A DNA stretch of 64,000 bases from Bradyrhizobium hipponense (GTDB lineage: Bacteria; Pseudomonadota; Alphaproteobacteria; Rhizobiales; Xanthobacteraceae): NCBI RefSeq assembly GCF_008123965.1, contig NZ_VSTH01000021.1:1-64000 (forward strand), written 5' to 3'. Positions 26,952 through 37,060 of this stretch are shown piece after piece; the stretch's first letter is position 1; each line of letters opens with the position of its first letter. The position numbers were made by a program, and so were the translations under genes. The notes under the pieces were generated by a model that made no database searches, was not told the DNA's origin, and saw only the letters and a list, made by a program, of their open reading frames with translations.

Positions 26952-27721
26952 GCGAGCTTCCAGGGAAACAGCCAGGCGTTGAATGCCTTGAACAGGAAAT
27001 CGGAGACGAGGCCGATCAATCCGATCACGATGATGCCGAAGATGATCTGGCCGGTGTTGAGCAGCGCCTGGCTGTCGGTGATCATGTGGCCGATGCCGGA
27101 GGACGAGCCGATTAGCTCGGCGACGATGACATAGGTCCATGCCCAGCCCAGCACCAGCCGCAGGATTTCCGCGATCTCGGGCGCGGACGAGGGCAGCAGC
27201 ACGCGGCGGATGATGCCGCGGTCGCGGGCGCCGAGCGTATAGGCCGCCTCCACCAGATCGCGCCGGGTGGCGCCGACGGTCACCGCGATCATCAGGATGA
27301 TTTGGAAAACCGAGCCGATGAAGATGACCAGCAGCTTCTGCAATTCGCCGATGCCAGCCCACAGGATCAAGAGCGGGATGAAGGCTGAGGCGGGCAGGTA
27401 GCGTGCGAAGGAGACGAACGGTTCGAGAAAGGCTTCAACCGGCTTGTAGGCGCCCATCAGCACGCCGAGCGGCACCGCGATGATCGCGGCCAGCACGAAA
27501 CCGCCGAGGACACGCCAGATCGTCATGCCGATGTCGAACAGGAAGCCGTGCTTGCTGAGGAGCTCGACGCCTTCCTGCACCATGGTCAGCGGGTTGGCGA
27601 GGAAGGTTTTCGACACATGGCCGCCGAAGGTCGCCCACGACCAGAGAGCGACGAACAGCACGAAGAACGCGAGGCCGTAAGCCGCGCGTTGCTTCGATGT
27701 CACGGGATCCAGGGGACGCAT
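26948..27721 (-). CDS. ABC transporter permease, NitT/TauT type
   Basis: The 257-residue permease has about six membrane helices and the EAA-like loop DLVEAAYTLGARDRGIIRRVL of SsuC/TauC proteins. The start MRPLDPVTSKQRAAYGLAFF puts the first helix near the N-terminus; the upstream extension of the open frame is not membrane-like and lies over the binding-protein gene spacer. It overlaps the ATPase start by 4 bp. Confidence 0.93.
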   Translation of the reverse strand: MRPLDPVTSKQRAAYGLAFFVLFVALWSWATFGGHVSKTFLANPLTMVQEGVELLSKHGFLFDIGMTIWRVLGGFVLAAIIAVPLGVLMGAYKPVEAFLEPFVSFARYLPASAFIPLLILWAGIGELQKLLVIFIGSVFQIILMIAVTVGATRRDLVEAAYTLGARDRGIIRRVLLPSSAPEIAEILRLVLGWAWTYVIVAELIGSSSGIGHMITDSQALLNTGQIIFGIIVIGLIGLVSDFLFKAFNAWLFPWKLA

Positions 27722-27795
27722 CAAACCATTATCCGGGCGGTGTTCGATGAGAGCGCCGGCCCGCCTTGGGCACGGGACCGGCGGCTCGCAGCGGT

Positions 27796-28734
27796 TTACT
27801 TGATGAAGCTGGCGTCGAAGAGGTCTTCGACCTTCGGCGCGGCCTTGATGATGCCGATCTCGAGCAGGAGCTCGGCGGCCTCCTTGTTGAAGGTCAGGAA
27901 GTCGCCCGCAAAGAACTTCTGGTTCGCCGCCTTGTCCTGCCAACGCAGATATTTGGCCGAGTTGCCGAACTGCTCGCCGGACTGCTTCACGTCGGCGCCC
28001 ATGATCTCGTAGGCCTTGGCCTGATCCTTGGCGATCATCTCGAGCGCCTCGAAATAGCTGTTGGCCAGCGCCTGCGCCGCCTTCGGGTTCTCGCTCAGGA
28101 ACTTCGGCGTGCAGCCGAAGGTGTCCATGACCATCGGGTAGTCGAGCGTGGTCGCGATGATCTTGCCCTTGTCGGGCGCGGCGCGCACGGTCGACAGATA
28201 CGGCTCATAGGTCATGGCAGCATCGTTCTGACCGGAGACGAAGGCCTGCGCGGCTGCGGCCGGCTCAAGGTTCACCACCGTGACGTCCTTCACCGTGAGG
28301 CCGTTCTTCTTGAGCATCCAGGCCAGCGCGAAATAGGGCGAGGTGCCCGGCGCGGAAGCTGCGACCGTCTTGCCCTTTAGCTCCTTGATCGCTGTGACGT
28401 CATTGCGCACGGCCATACCGTCGGCGCCGTAGCTCTTGTCGAGCTGGAAGATCTGCTTGGTGGCAACGCCGTTCGCATTCCAGGAGATCCAGGTCTCGAC
28501 CGTCGTCGCCGCGCATTGAACATCGCCGGAGGCGATGGCGAGGTGGCGGTCTTTCTGCGGGATCTTCTTGATCGTCACGTCGAGGCCGTTCTTCTTGAAG
28601 ATGCCGGCCTCCTTCGCCAGCGTCAGCGGCGCGAAGCCGGTCCATCCAGAAATACCGATTCCGACCTTGACGTCGTCGGCGAGCACCGGAGTGGCGGCCG
28701 TAAGGGCAATGATTGTCGCAAATACTTTACGCAT
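27796..28734 (-). CDS. ABC transporter substrate-binding protein, NMT1/SsuA type
   Basis: The 312-residue protein begins with a signal peptide (MRKVFATIIALTAATPVLA) and is the periplasmic receptor of the system. VKVGIGISGWTGFAPLTLAK followed by AGIFKKNGLDVTI is the typical SsuA/NMT1 opening. The ligand cannot be read from sequence; nitrate, taurine, sulfonates, pyrimidines and hydantoins are all handled by relatives. It lies 116 bp after hutC on the same strand, so histidine-linked induction is likely. Confidence 0.92.
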   Translation of the reverse strand: MRKVFATIIALTAATPVLADDVKVGIGISGWTGFAPLTLAKEAGIFKKNGLDVTIKKIPQKDRHLAIASGDVQCAATTVETWISWNANGVATKQIFQLDKSYGADGMAVRNDVTAIKELKGKTVAASAPGTSPYFALAWMLKKNGLTVKDVTVVNLEPAAAAQAFVSGQNDAAMTYEPYLSTVRAAPDKGKIIATTLDYPMVMDTFGCTPKFLSENPKAAQALANSYFEALEMIAKDQAKAYEIMGADVKQSGEQFGNSAKYLRWQDKAANQKFFAGDFLTFNKEAAELLLEIGIIKAAPKVEDLFDASFIK

Positions 28735-28849
28735 GATGGTCGTCCTCTTGTCGATCGATGGATTGACGTCCTGTTGATCTCTTGGTTTCGATCCGAATTG
28801 CATGGATCGTTGCCCGAAGCGTTGCACGAATTGTGCCGACATTGTTCTC

Positions 28850-29578
28850 TCAGCCTCCCTTGAATCGGGCGACAAGGCGGTGAGAGTCACCGGGATAAAG
28901 CAGCCGCACCGCCGTGATCGTGCGCGGGCCGCGCCATGTATAGCGGTCGATCACGAGGCAGGGCGCGCCGATGGCGATGTCGAGGACTTCCGCCGCGCGA
29001 TCGTCCGCGACAACAGCGCTGATCGTGTGCTCGGCCTCCGTCCATGGGACATGATGCAGCAGCCAGGAGCCGGGCGGCTCGCGCACAAAGTCCGCGGTGG
29101 CCGCTTCCGGCACGGACGACAGATCGATCAGCCTGTCCTCGACGGCGAACGGCACATCGTCGGCGCTGTGCCGGCAGGCGATTGCGATCACCTTGCCGGC
29201 TTTCTTCACGCCGAGACGTTCGCGGTCCGAAGCGGTCGCCGCGCGCAGCTTGCGATGAATCAGCTCGTAACCATAGCTGCGGCCGAGCGCGGTGATTTCG
29301 GCGCGGATATCGGCGATCTTGAGTACGGCAGACTGATGCTGCGGCCGGCGCACGAAAGAGCCGGCGCGCCGGCGCCGCTCGATCAGATCGGCCTGCGCGA
29401 GCTCCGACAATGCCTTGTTCACCGTCATGCGCGAGCAGCCATAGCGCGCGACCAGTTCGTGTTCGAACGGAATGCGGTGGCCCGGCGGCCATTCACCGGT
29501 CAGGATCCGCTTTTCGATGTCGGCCCGGATGCGCTTGTAGAGCGTCGGCTTGTCGGCGGCGTCAGTGGCAAGGCTCAT
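28850..29578 (-). CDS. hutC: Histidine utilization repressor HutC
   Basis: The 242-residue GntR-family regulator has an N-terminal winged helix (LYKRIRADIEKRILTGEWPP, then CSRMTVNKALSELAQADLIE) and a C-terminal UTRA ligand domain. In HutC proteins urocanate is the inducer. The ATG at 29578 overlaps the hutF stop by 4 bp. Its target is very likely the perfect palindrome at 30968-30987 between hutF and hutI. Because it is encoded downstream of hutF, it is expected to repress its own operon. Confidence 0.94.
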   Translation of the reverse strand: MSLATDAADKPTLYKRIRADIEKRILTGEWPPGHRIPFEHELVARYGCSRMTVNKALSELAQADLIERRRRAGSFVRRPQHQSAVLKIADIRAEITALGRSYGYELIHRKLRAATASDRERLGVKKAGKVIAIACRHSADDVPFAVEDRLIDLSSVPEAATADFVREPPGSWLLHHVPWTEAEHTISAVVADDRAAEVLDIAIGAPCLVIDRYTWRGPRTITAVRLLYPGDSHRLVARFKGG

Positions 29579-30933
29579 GCGACGAGCCTCCGCACCGATG
29601 CGTTGAAGCGTTCGCGCGCGGATTGGCGCAATCTGTGTCGGCCGCCTTCGACGACCTTGGTACCGCCGGCCCAGACGCAATCGATCGCACCGCTGCCTGC
29701 CGCGAAAATCCAGCCATCGATGACAGCGTCGCGCGAACGCCCCGCCAGCGACGGATGTGCGGTATCCAGCGTGACGATGTCGGCGCGCGCGCCCGGCGCA
29801 AGGCCGACCGTCTCCTGCGCCAGCGCCCGGGCACCGCCCGCGAGTGCATGATCGAACAGCGCGCGTCCAGTCGATACGCCGGGACCGCCCGAGAGCACGT
29901 TGCGCTCGCGATGCTTCAAGCGCTGGCCGTATTCGAGCTGGCGCAACTCGTCGGCGACGCCGACGAGGACGTTGGAATCGGTGCCGACGCCGAACGCGCC
30001 GCCGGCGTCGAGGAATTCGCGCGCGGGAAAGATCCCGTCGCCGAGGCTCGCCTCGGTGATCGGGCAGAGGCCGGCGACCGCACCGGTCCGAGCGAACGCG
30101 CTGACTTCCTCACTCGTCGTGTGGGTCGCGTGGATGAGGCACCAGCGTTGGTCGACGGGCGCGTGCTCCAGCAACCACTGCACCGGACGGCGGTCAGACC
30201 ATGCCAGGCAATCCTCTACTTCCTTGACCTGTTCGGCCGCATGAATATGCACCGGGCCGCCATCCGCCAGCGGTATGATTGCCGTAAGTTCCTCCGGCGT
30301 CACCGCGCGTAAACTGTGCGGCGCGATGCCGATATTGGCACCCGGCAGTTTCGCAATGGCCTTGCGCGACGCTGCCATCAGTGCGGCGAACCGATCGACC
30401 GAGCAAATGAAGCGGCGCTGGCCGGCATGTGGCGCTGCGCCGCCGAAGGAGCCATGCGCATAAAAACTGGGCAGCAACGTAAGGCCGATGCCGGACGCCT
30501 CAGAAGCCTGCGCGATGCGTGCGGCCATCTCGGCGAGATCGGCGTAGGGCGAGCCGTCGCGATCGTGATGCAGGTAGTGGAATTCGCCAACGCGGCTAAA
30601 ACCCTGCTCGAGCATCTCGACATAGAGCAATGTTGCAACGGCGGCCACGTCGTCTGGCGTCATCTCCAGTGCAAACCGATACATCGTCTCGCGCCAGGTC
30701 CAGAACGTATCGGTCGAGCTACCGCGCAGTTCGGCCAATCCCGCCATGCCGCGCTGAAAGGCGTGGCTGTGCAAGCTCGCCAGTCCCGGAAGCGCGATGT
30801 GGTGGCGCTCGTCGCCGGCGGCCGGCGCCGCGCCCGGCGTCACTGCGGCGATCGCGCCGGCAGTGACGACCACCCGCACGTCATTGGCCCAGCCCGCAGG
30901 CAGGAGCGCGGAGGCGAAATGCAGTCGGGTCAT
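29575..30933 (-). CDS. hutF: Formimidoylglutamate deiminase
   Basis: The 452-residue amidohydrolase has the metal site ALPGLASLHSHAFQRGMAG (HxH), the later HIHAAEQ and HATHTTSEE histidines and GVGTDSNVLV with the catalytic Asp, all as in HutF. It converts N-formimino-L-glutamate to N-formyl-L-glutamate and ammonia. This is the five-step hut route, which then requires HutG; no hutG lies in the window. Transcription runs away from the palindromic HutC site. Confidence 0.95.
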   Translation of the reverse strand: MTRLHFASALLPAGWANDVRVVVTAGAIAAVTPGAAPAAGDERHHIALPGLASLHSHAFQRGMAGLAELRGSSTDTFWTWRETMYRFALEMTPDDVAAVATLLYVEMLEQGFSRVGEFHYLHHDRDGSPYADLAEMAARIAQASEASGIGLTLLPSFYAHGSFGGAAPHAGQRRFICSVDRFAALMAASRKAIAKLPGANIGIAPHSLRAVTPEELTAIIPLADGGPVHIHAAEQVKEVEDCLAWSDRRPVQWLLEHAPVDQRWCLIHATHTTSEEVSAFARTGAVAGLCPITEASLGDGIFPAREFLDAGGAFGVGTDSNVLVGVADELRQLEYGQRLKHRERNVLSGGPGVSTGRALFDHALAGGARALAQETVGLAPGARADIVTLDTAHPSLAGRSRDAVIDGWIFAAGSGAIDCVWAGGTKVVEGGRHRLRQSARERFNASVRRLVA

Positions 30934-30967
30934 GATTACAAGCCGGCTGGACAGAACCGCAACACGA

Positions 30968-30987
30968 TTATATGTCTAGACATATAA
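30968..30987. promoter_or_regulatory. Probable HutC operator (perfect palindrome)
   Basis: TTATATGTCTAGACATATAA is identical to its reverse complement over 20 bp. It sits in the 85-bp gap between the divergent hutF and hutI starts. Its ATGT-N4-ACAT core suits a GntR/HutC dimer, so one site can control both operons. Confidence 0.8.
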
Positions 30988-31018
30988 GTCAAGCATCCCA
31001 CGGCTTGTGGATATTCGC

Positions 31019-32233
31019 ATGGCAGAGCGCTTCGACCGCATCTGGCACAATGCCCGGCTCGCCACGCTGCGGGCCGACCGCCCCGATCTCGGCGAGATCG
31101 AGCACGGCTTGATCGCCGCACGTGGCGGCCATATCGTCTATGCGGGCGCAGAGGCGGACTTCCCTGCGGATGCAGACGCGATCAAGCGGACCGACTGCGA
31201 AGGACGCTGGATCACGCCCGGCCTTGTCGACTGCCACACCCACCTTGTCTATGGCGGCGACCGCGCGCATGAGTTCGAGCTGCGCCTGAAGGGCGCAAGC
31301 TACGAGGAGATCGCACGCGCCGGCGGCGGCATCGTCTCGACGGTGGCTGCGACCCGCAAGGCCAGCGAAGCCGACCTCGTCGCAAGCGCGTTGCCACGGC
31401 TCGATGCGCTGATCGGCGAGGGCGTGACCACCATCGAAATCAAGTCCGGCTATGGCCTCGATACCGAGACGGAGTTGCGGCAACTCGCGGCCGCCCGCAG
31501 CCTCGGTCGCCAACGGCCGGTTGCGATCCGGACATCCTTCCTCGGCGCACATGCGCTGCCACCGGAGGCCGAAGGCGACAAGGACCGCTACATCGATCTC
31601 GTCTGCAAGGAGATGCTGCCCGCCGTGGCGAAGGCTGGCCTTGCCGATGCTGTTGATGCCTTCATGGAAGGCATCGCTTTCTCCGGTAAGCAGACGGCGC
31701 GGGTGTTCGAGACCGCGAGGGCGCTGGGGCTGCCGGTCAAGCTGCACGCCGACCAATTGTCGAACCTAGGTGGCGCAGCGCTCGCCGCAAAATTCTCGGC
31801 GCTCTCTGCCGATCATCTCGAGCATACTGACGAGCCCGGCGCGGCCGCGATGGCAAAAGCCGGCACGGTGGCCGTGCTGCTGCCCGGCGCCTTCTATTTC
31901 ATCCGCGAAACACAGAAGCCGTCGGTCGAGACGTTCCGCAAGCACGGCGTCAACATGGCGCTTGCGACCGACTGCAATCCCGGCAGCTCGCCGCTGACCT
32001 CGTTGCTGCTCGTGATGAACATGGGCGCGACGCTGTTCCGCATGACGGTCGCCGAATGCATCGCCGGCGTGACGCGTGAAGGCGCCCGCGCGCTCGGCCT
32101 GCTCCATGAAACGGGCACGCTCGAAGCCGGCAAATGGTGCGATCTCGCGATCTGGGACATCGAGCGTCCCGCCGAGCTCGTCTATCGCATCGGTTTCAAT
32201 CCGCTGCATCGTCGGGTGTGGAGGGGACAGTGA
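31019..32233 (+). CDS. hutI: Imidazolonepropionase
   Basis: The 404-residue amidohydrolase has [18 protein letters not shown] (metal HxH), [18 protein letters not shown] and [11 protein letters not shown] with the catalytic Asp. It hydrolyses imidazolone-5-propionate to N-formimino-glutamate. The ATG at 31019 is preferred; an in-frame GTG at 31007 is possible and neither has a good ribosome site. The stop overlaps the hutH GTG start (GTGA), so the two are coupled. Confidence 0.95.
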   Translation: MAERFDRIWHNARLATLRADRPDLGEIEHGLIAARGGHIVYAGAEADFPADADAIKRTDCEGRWITPGLVDCHTHLVYGGDRAHEFELRLKGASYEEIARAGGGIVSTVAATRKASEADLVASALPRLDALIGEGVTTIEIKSGYGLDTETELRQLAAARSLGRQRPVAIRTSFLGAHALPPEAEGDKDRYIDLVCKEMLPAVAKAGLADAVDAFMEGIAFSGKQTARVFETARALGLPVKLHADQLSNLGGAALAAKFSALSADHLEHTDEPGAAAMAKAGTVAVLLPGAFYFIRETQKPSVETFRKHGVNMALATDCNPGSSPLTSLLLVMNMGATLFRMTVAECIAGVTREGARALGLLHETGTLEAGKWCDLAIWDIERPAELVYRIGFNPLHRRVWRGQ

Positions 32234-33789
32234 CGGACGCCGGCACGCCGATCATCGTCAAACCGGGTGCGGTCAACCTCGACGAGCTCGCGCGCGTGCT
32301 GACCGGGGCTCCCATCGTTCTTGATCCGGCGTTCTGGCCGCGCGTCGAGGCGGCCGCTGCGATCGTCACGAAAGCCGCGCGCGCCGACGCGCCGGTCTAC
32401 GGCATCAATACCGGCTTTGGTAAGCTCGCCTCAAAGCGCATTCCGCCCGACCAAACCGCGCTGCTTCAGCGCAACCTCATCGTCTCGCATTGCTGTGGCG
32501 TCGGGCCGGCGACACCCGAGCCGATCGTGCGGCTGATGATGGCGCTGAAGATCGTCTCGCTCGGACGTGGCGCCTCCGGCGTGCGGCGCGAGGTGATCGA
32601 GCAGTTGCAGCGAATGCTGGCGCAGCGCGTCTATCCGCTGGTGCCGCAGCAGGGTTCGGTCGGTGCCTCCGGCGATCTTGCGCCACTCGCGCACATGACC
32701 GCCGTCATGATCGGTGAGGGGCAGGCGCTCGTCGACGGCAAGGTCGTATCCGGCAGCGAGGCACTCGCCATCGCCGGCCTGACGCCGCTGACGCTCGGCC
32801 CCAAGGAGGGGCTCGCGCTGATCAACGGCACGCAATTCTCAACCGCCTACGCCATCTCCGGCGTGCTCCGCGCGTTTCGTCTCGCTTGCGCCGCGCTTGT
32901 GACCGGCGCGCTGTCGGTCGATGCGGCGATGGCATCCACGGCGCCATTCCGCTCGGAAATCCAGGCGTTGCGCGGCCATGCCGGGCAGATCGCCGCGGCA
33001 GCAACATTGATGGCATTGCTCGACGGCAGCGACATCAGGCAGTCGCATCTCGAAGGCGACGAACGCGTGCAGGATCCCTATTGTCTGCGCTGCCAGCCGC
33101 AGGTCACAGGCGCCGCGCTCGACCTGATCACGCAGACGGCGCGAACCCTGATCGTCGAGGCCAATGCCGTCACCGATAATCCGCTGGTCCTCGTTGAGAC
33201 TGGCGAGATCGTCTCGGGCGGCAATTTTCACGCCGAACCGGTGGCGTTTGCCGCGGACGCAATCGCGCTGGCGCTGTCGGAGATCGGCGCAATCAGCGAG
33301 CGGCGCATCGCGACGCTGGTCGATCCGGCGCTAAATTTCGGGTTGCCGCCGTTCCTGACGCCCGACCCCGGCATCAATTCCGGCTTCATGATCGCCGAGG
33401 TCACGGCGGCCGCGCTTTATGCCGAGAACAAGCAGCGCGCGGCTGCCTGCTCGATCGATTCGACGCCAACCAGCGCCAATCAGGAAGACCACGTCTCAAT
33501 GGCTGCGCATGCCACCCGTCGTCTCTCCGACATGGCCGACAATCTTGCCGCCATCCTCGGCATCGAGCTTTTGGTCGCCGCGCAAGGCATCACGCTGCGC
33601 GCGCCGCACGCGACCAGCGCGCCGCTCGTCGCCGTCATCGCCACTTTGCGCGAACAAGTGCCCGCGCTCGGCGCCGATCGCTACATGGCGGACGATCTCG
33701 CCAGAGCGGCCGCGCTTGTGGAAGCCGGCGCCCTGCCAGCGGCTGCGATCGCGGCGCTTCCGACCGACCCGTTTCCGAGACTTATCTGA
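32230..33789 (+). CDS. hutH: Histidine ammonia-lyase
   Basis: The 519-residue enzyme contains the Ala-Ser-Gly triad (146-148, in [14 protein letters not shown]) that cyclises to the MIO electrophile. [12 protein letters not shown] and SSxPxKRNP-like region [17 protein letters not shown] are also present. It deaminates histidine to urocanate, the first step of the pathway. It starts with GTG overlapping the hutI stop by 3 bp. Confidence 0.97.
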   Translation: MTDAGTPIIVKPGAVNLDELARVLTGAPIVLDPAFWPRVEAAAAIVTKAARADAPVYGINTGFGKLASKRIPPDQTALLQRNLIVSHCCGVGPATPEPIVRLMMALKIVSLGRGASGVRREVIEQLQRMLAQRVYPLVPQQGSVGASGDLAPLAHMTAVMIGEGQALVDGKVVSGSEALAIAGLTPLTLGPKEGLALINGTQFSTAYAISGVLRAFRLACAALVTGALSVDAAMASTAPFRSEIQALRGHAGQIAAAATLMALLDGSDIRQSHLEGDERVQDPYCLRCQPQVTGAALDLITQTARTLIVEANAVTDNPLVLVETGEIVSGGNFHAEPVAFAADAIALALSEIGAISERRIATLVDPALNFGLPPFLTPDPGINSGFMIAEVTAAALYAENKQRAAACSIDSTPTSANQEDHVSMAAHATRRLSDMADNLAAILGIELLVAAQGITLRAPHATSAPLVAVIATLREQVPALGADRYMADDLARAAALVEAGALPAAAIAALPTDPFPRLI

Positions 33790-33814
33790 ATAAGACTTGC
33801 TTGAAGAGGCTTTC

Positions 33815-35485
33815 ATGAACCGCCGACTGGACAATGACCGCACCATCCGCGCCCCGCGGGGCAGCGACATCAGCGCCAAGAGCTGGCTGACGGAAGCGCC
33901 GCTCCGCATGCTCATGAACAATCTCGATCCCGAAGTCGCCGAGCGCCCGAGCGAGCTCGTGGTCTATGGCGGCATCGGCCGCGCTGCGCGTGACTGGGAG
34001 AGTTTTGACCGGATCGTGGCGTCGCTGCGCAAGCTCGAAGGCGACCAGACGCTGCTGGTCCAGTCCGGCAAGCCGGTCGGCGTGTTTCGTACCCACGCGG
34101 ACGCCCCGCGCGTGCTGATCGCGAACTCGAACCTGGTGCCGCACTGGGCGACGCTCGATCATTTCAACGAGCTCGATCGCAAGGGCCTGATGATGTACGG
34201 CCAGATGACCGCTGGCTCCTGGATCTATATCGGCAGCCAGGGCATCGTGCAGGGCACCTACGAGACCTTCGTCGAGGTCGGCCGCCGCCATTATCGCGGC
34301 AGCCTTGCCGGCAAATGGATCCTCACCGCCGGTCTCGGCGGAATGGGCGGTGCACAGCCGCTGGCCGCGACTATGGCTGGCGCCTCGATGCTCGCGGTCG
34401 AATGCCAGCCGAGCCGCATCGAGATGCGGCTGCGCACCGGCTATCTCGACCGCCAGGCCGCGACGCTCGACGAAGCGCTGGCGATGATGGTGGAAGCCGC
34501 GAAGACGCAAAAACCGGTGTCGGTCGGCCTGCTCGGGAATGCGGCCGAGATCTTCCCGGAACTGGTGCGTCGCGGCGTTAAGCCCGACATCGTCACCGAT
34601 CAGACCAGCGCGCATGATCCGATCAACGGCTATTTGCCGAAAGGATGGACGCTCGCCGAGTGGGAGGCCAAGCGCACTTCCGATCCGAAAGCGGTCGAGC
34701 GCGCGTCGAAGACGTCCATGGTCGATCACGTCAAGGCGATGCTGGATTTCCACGCGCTGGGAATCCCGACGCTCGACTACGGCAACAACATCCGCCAGAT
34801 GGCGAAGGATATGGGCCTGAAGAATGCCTTCGATTTCCCGGGGTTCGTGCCGGCCTATATCCGTCCGCTGTTCTGCCGCGGTGTCGGTCCGTTCCGCTGG
34901 GCCGCGCTGTCGGGCGATCCCGAGGACATCTTCAAGACCGACGCCAAGGTCAAGGAGCTGATGCCCGATGACAAGCATCTGCACAACTGGCTCGACATGG
35001 CCAAGGCCCGTATCAAGTTCCAGGGCCTGCCGGCGCGGATCTGCTGGGTCGGCCTTGGTGATCGTCACCGGCTCGGCCTCGCCTTCAACGAGATGGTGGC
35101 GCGCGGTGAGTTGAAGGCACCGGTCGTGATTGGCCGCGATCATCTCGACAGCGGCTCGGTGGCGAGTCCGAACCGCGAGACCGAAGCGATGCGCGACGGT
35201 TCGGATGCAGTGTCCGATTGGCCCTTGCTCAACGCGCTGCTCAATTGCGCCAGCGGCGCGACCTGGGTCTCGCTGCACCACGGCGGCGGCGTCGGCATCG
35301 GCTATTCGCAGCATGCCGGCATGGTCATCGTCGCCGACGGCACGCCGGATGCGGCGCGTCGAATCGAGCGCGTGCTCTGGAACGATCCCGCCAGCGGCGT
35401 CATGCGGCACGCAGATGCTGGCTACGACACCGCGATCGAGTGCGCCCGCGCCAGCGGACTCGATCTGCCGAGCCTGGCGAAGTAG
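33815..35485 (+). CDS. hutU: Urocanate hydratase
   Basis: The 556-residue enzyme shows [35 protein letters not shown] and the NAD-binding [14 protein letters not shown], and ends with the conserved [18 protein letters not shown] block. It converts urocanate to imidazolone-propionate. The ATG at 33815 has AAGAGG upstream and follows hutH by 25 bp. It is the last gene of the hutIHU operon. Confidence 0.97.
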   Translation: MNRRLDNDRTIRAPRGSDISAKSWLTEAPLRMLMNNLDPEVAERPSELVVYGGIGRAARDWESFDRIVASLRKLEGDQTLLVQSGKPVGVFRTHADAPRVLIANSNLVPHWATLDHFNELDRKGLMMYGQMTAGSWIYIGSQGIVQGTYETFVEVGRRHYRGSLAGKWILTAGLGGMGGAQPLAATMAGASMLAVECQPSRIEMRLRTGYLDRQAATLDEALAMMVEAAKTQKPVSVGLLGNAAEIFPELVRRGVKPDIVTDQTSAHDPINGYLPKGWTLAEWEAKRTSDPKAVERASKTSMVDHVKAMLDFHALGIPTLDYGNNIRQMAKDMGLKNAFDFPGFVPAYIRPLFCRGVGPFRWAALSGDPEDIFKTDAKVKELMPDDKHLHNWLDMAKARIKFQGLPARICWVGLGDRHRLGLAFNEMVARGELKAPVVIGRDHLDSGSVASPNRETEAMRDGSDAVSDWPLLNALLNCASGATWVSLHHGGGVGIGYSQHAGMVIVADGTPDAARRIERVLWNDPASGVMRHADAGYDTAIECARASGLDLPSLAK

Positions 35486-35586
35486 CTGCGGCCTTCCTTC
35501 CGCCTCTGCAGGCCTTGCGAGCACCGCTTCACGTCGGATTTTTTTGCGTCGCGCGGAATAACTGCGCCCGCTGCGACGCAGACCTC

Positions 35587-35868
35587 TCACCGTCCGATCG
35601 TTACGCCGGCGGTCGTGCGCAGGGCGTCCTTGAGGCTCGTGGCGTTCTTGTCATCGAGGACCTGTCGCGTGAGTACGCTGGTCTGCCCGGGCGTGTTGAG
35701 GATCGGCTCGCCGCGCGACGACAGCCGATCGGCCTTATAGGGCGCAGCGGGATCTGTGGCGGGCGCGGTTGCTGGCACATGGCGCGGGTGTTTGCCCGAA
35801 GCGGCAAAGGTGGCTTGCGAGAAGCAGAGGACGGCGATCACGGCAAATCGCAGCGACTTTACGGCCAT
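35587..35868 (-). pseudogene. Truncated TonB-dependent receptor (plug start only)
   Basis: The 93-residue frame has a signal peptide (MAVKSLRFAVIAVLCFSQAT) and then ILNTPGQTSVLTRQVLDDKN and ALRTTAGVTIGR. This is the beginning of the plug domain of siderophore-type TonB-dependent receptors. A stop follows exactly where the plug should continue (a full receptor has about 700 residues), and no barrel sequence remains. It is either a pseudogene or one of the short stand-alone plug-like proteins. Confidence 0.6.
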
Positions 35869-35932
35869 GCGATCTCCTCCCTTGTCGGGACATCACCCTA
35901 GCACAGACGCGGGTCCACCGCACCGGAAAGGC

Positions 35933-37060
35933 TCAGGCGAGAGCGGCCTGTCGCTCCCGCACGGGTTCGCGGGCCCGCTCTGGGTTCCCCGGTTCGGCGA
36001 GCCGGGTAAAGCTGCGCTGGCTCGATTGCGCGGGCGCCTCGACGATGACGCCCTCGCAGACGATCTGTCCGCCGAGCATCTTGAATTCCATCTTGTCGTA
36101 GCGCGGCATCGTCTCGCCGGCGGCGGGCGGTAGCAGCTCGACGCGCCCCTGGATGTTCAGCGTCGCATCGCCAGTGCCGTGGAGCCGTGGATTCCACATT
36201 CTGCTTCCGGTCTCCGCCCAGCGTCGCCGGATCAGCCCGGCACGATCGATCGGTTCCGCGACTTTTGCTCGAGCCATCGATGCGCTGGTCTCCGGCGAGA
36301 GAGACATAACAGCCGGAGCCGGATCGATGCTGGTAGGCTCGATAGTGGCGATTGCAGCGACGTGAGGGTCGTTTGCAGGGATCAGCTCGATCCCTAGCGC
36401 GATACCCGAAGATGGATCGCTCTTGGTGCTGACCCCAGGGGCATCAGCTGCAGAGGCTTCGGCGTCGACCAAGGCGACACACGAGTCGTCTACGACGCTC
36501 GGGGCGACATTTGCGAGAACGGTGGGAGAGGGATCGGCGTCGATGACGACGTCAGGACCATCGATCGGAGCGCTCTCGACGTCGGCAGATGAAACTGAGA
36601 GCCCGTCTGCGACGATAGGCTCGACGCCCGCGGAGAGCTCAGGCGAAGTATCGCTGCCAATGACGAGATCGGAGCCTTTGATCGGTTCACTTTCGACGTC
36701 AGACGAGCCCGAAGGCTCCTCCACCGCGATCGGATCACCTTCTGTGGGCGCCGCTCGAGATGAATCGTCGCTGACGTTAATATCGGACGGGACTGCCGAC
36801 GGGCTCTCCGCGATGACAGCAATAGCCGCGTCATTCTCCGTGATTGGAGCCGTGACCGCGCTGTGTGCGTCGTTGTGCCAAGGATCGGCGTTGGTGTCGA
36901 GAGCCGGAGCAGATTCGGCGATATCGATGATGGCAGAAGGTTCGTCCGCAGCGATTGGCGCGACATCGATGCTGCCGCTGTGCGGCAGAGGCCGAAGCCG
37001 GTTGAACGCCCATTTCACCGCGGGAATGCGGCGCAGCAACGATATCAGTCTCGATAGCAC
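35933..37060 (-). CDS. Acidic protein with 39-residue repeats and a conserved C-terminus
   Basis: After a basic N-terminus (LSRLISLLRRIPAVKWAFNR) comes a long acidic, Ser/Ala/Pro-rich region built of at least four imperfect units of 38-39 residues. Each contains a D-V/I-E-S-x-P-I-like core and a D-x-S-P motif. A folded-looking C-terminal part follows (RRRWAETGSRMWNPRLHG and MEFKMLGGQIVCEGVIVEAP). No family is recognised. The start is uncertain: a GTG at 37060 gives 375 residues. An ATG at 37225 is possible, but its GGAGG touches the start codon and the added Cys-rich stretch looks non-coding. Confidence 0.65.
   Translation of the reverse strand: MLSRLISLLRRIPAVKWAFNRLRPLPHSGSIDVAPIAADEPSAIIDIAESAPALDTNADPWHNDAHSAVTAPITENDAAIAVIAESPSAVPSDINVSDDSSRAAPTEGDPIAVEEPSGSSDVESEPIKGSDLVIGSDTSPELSAGVEPIVADGLSVSSADVESAPIDGPDVVIDADPSPTVLANVAPSVVDDSCVALVDAEASAADAPGVSTKSDPSSGIALGIELIPANDPHVAAIATIEPTSIDPAPAVMSLSPETSASMARAKVAEPIDRAGLIRRRWAETGSRMWNPRLHGTGDATLNIQGRVELLPPAAGETMPRYDKMEFKMLGGQIVCEGVIVEAPAQSSQRSFTRLAEPGNPERAREPVRERQAALA

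Noticed and set aside
26952-27362. N-terminal extension of the ABC ATPase (long open frame)
   Set aside because: It overlaps the permease in another frame and is Arg/His-rich; the ATG at 26951 with 4-bp overlap is the normal arrangement.
35540-35580. Stem GCGTCGC/GCGACGC beside a T run after hutU
   Set aside because: The T run lies before the stem on the plus strand and gives an A run on the minus strand, so it is not a proper terminator in either direction.
33782-35590. 602-codon minus-strand open frame opposite hutU
   Set aside because: High-GC antisense shadow of a clearly identified gene; no family resemblance, His/Arg-rich composition typical of shadows.
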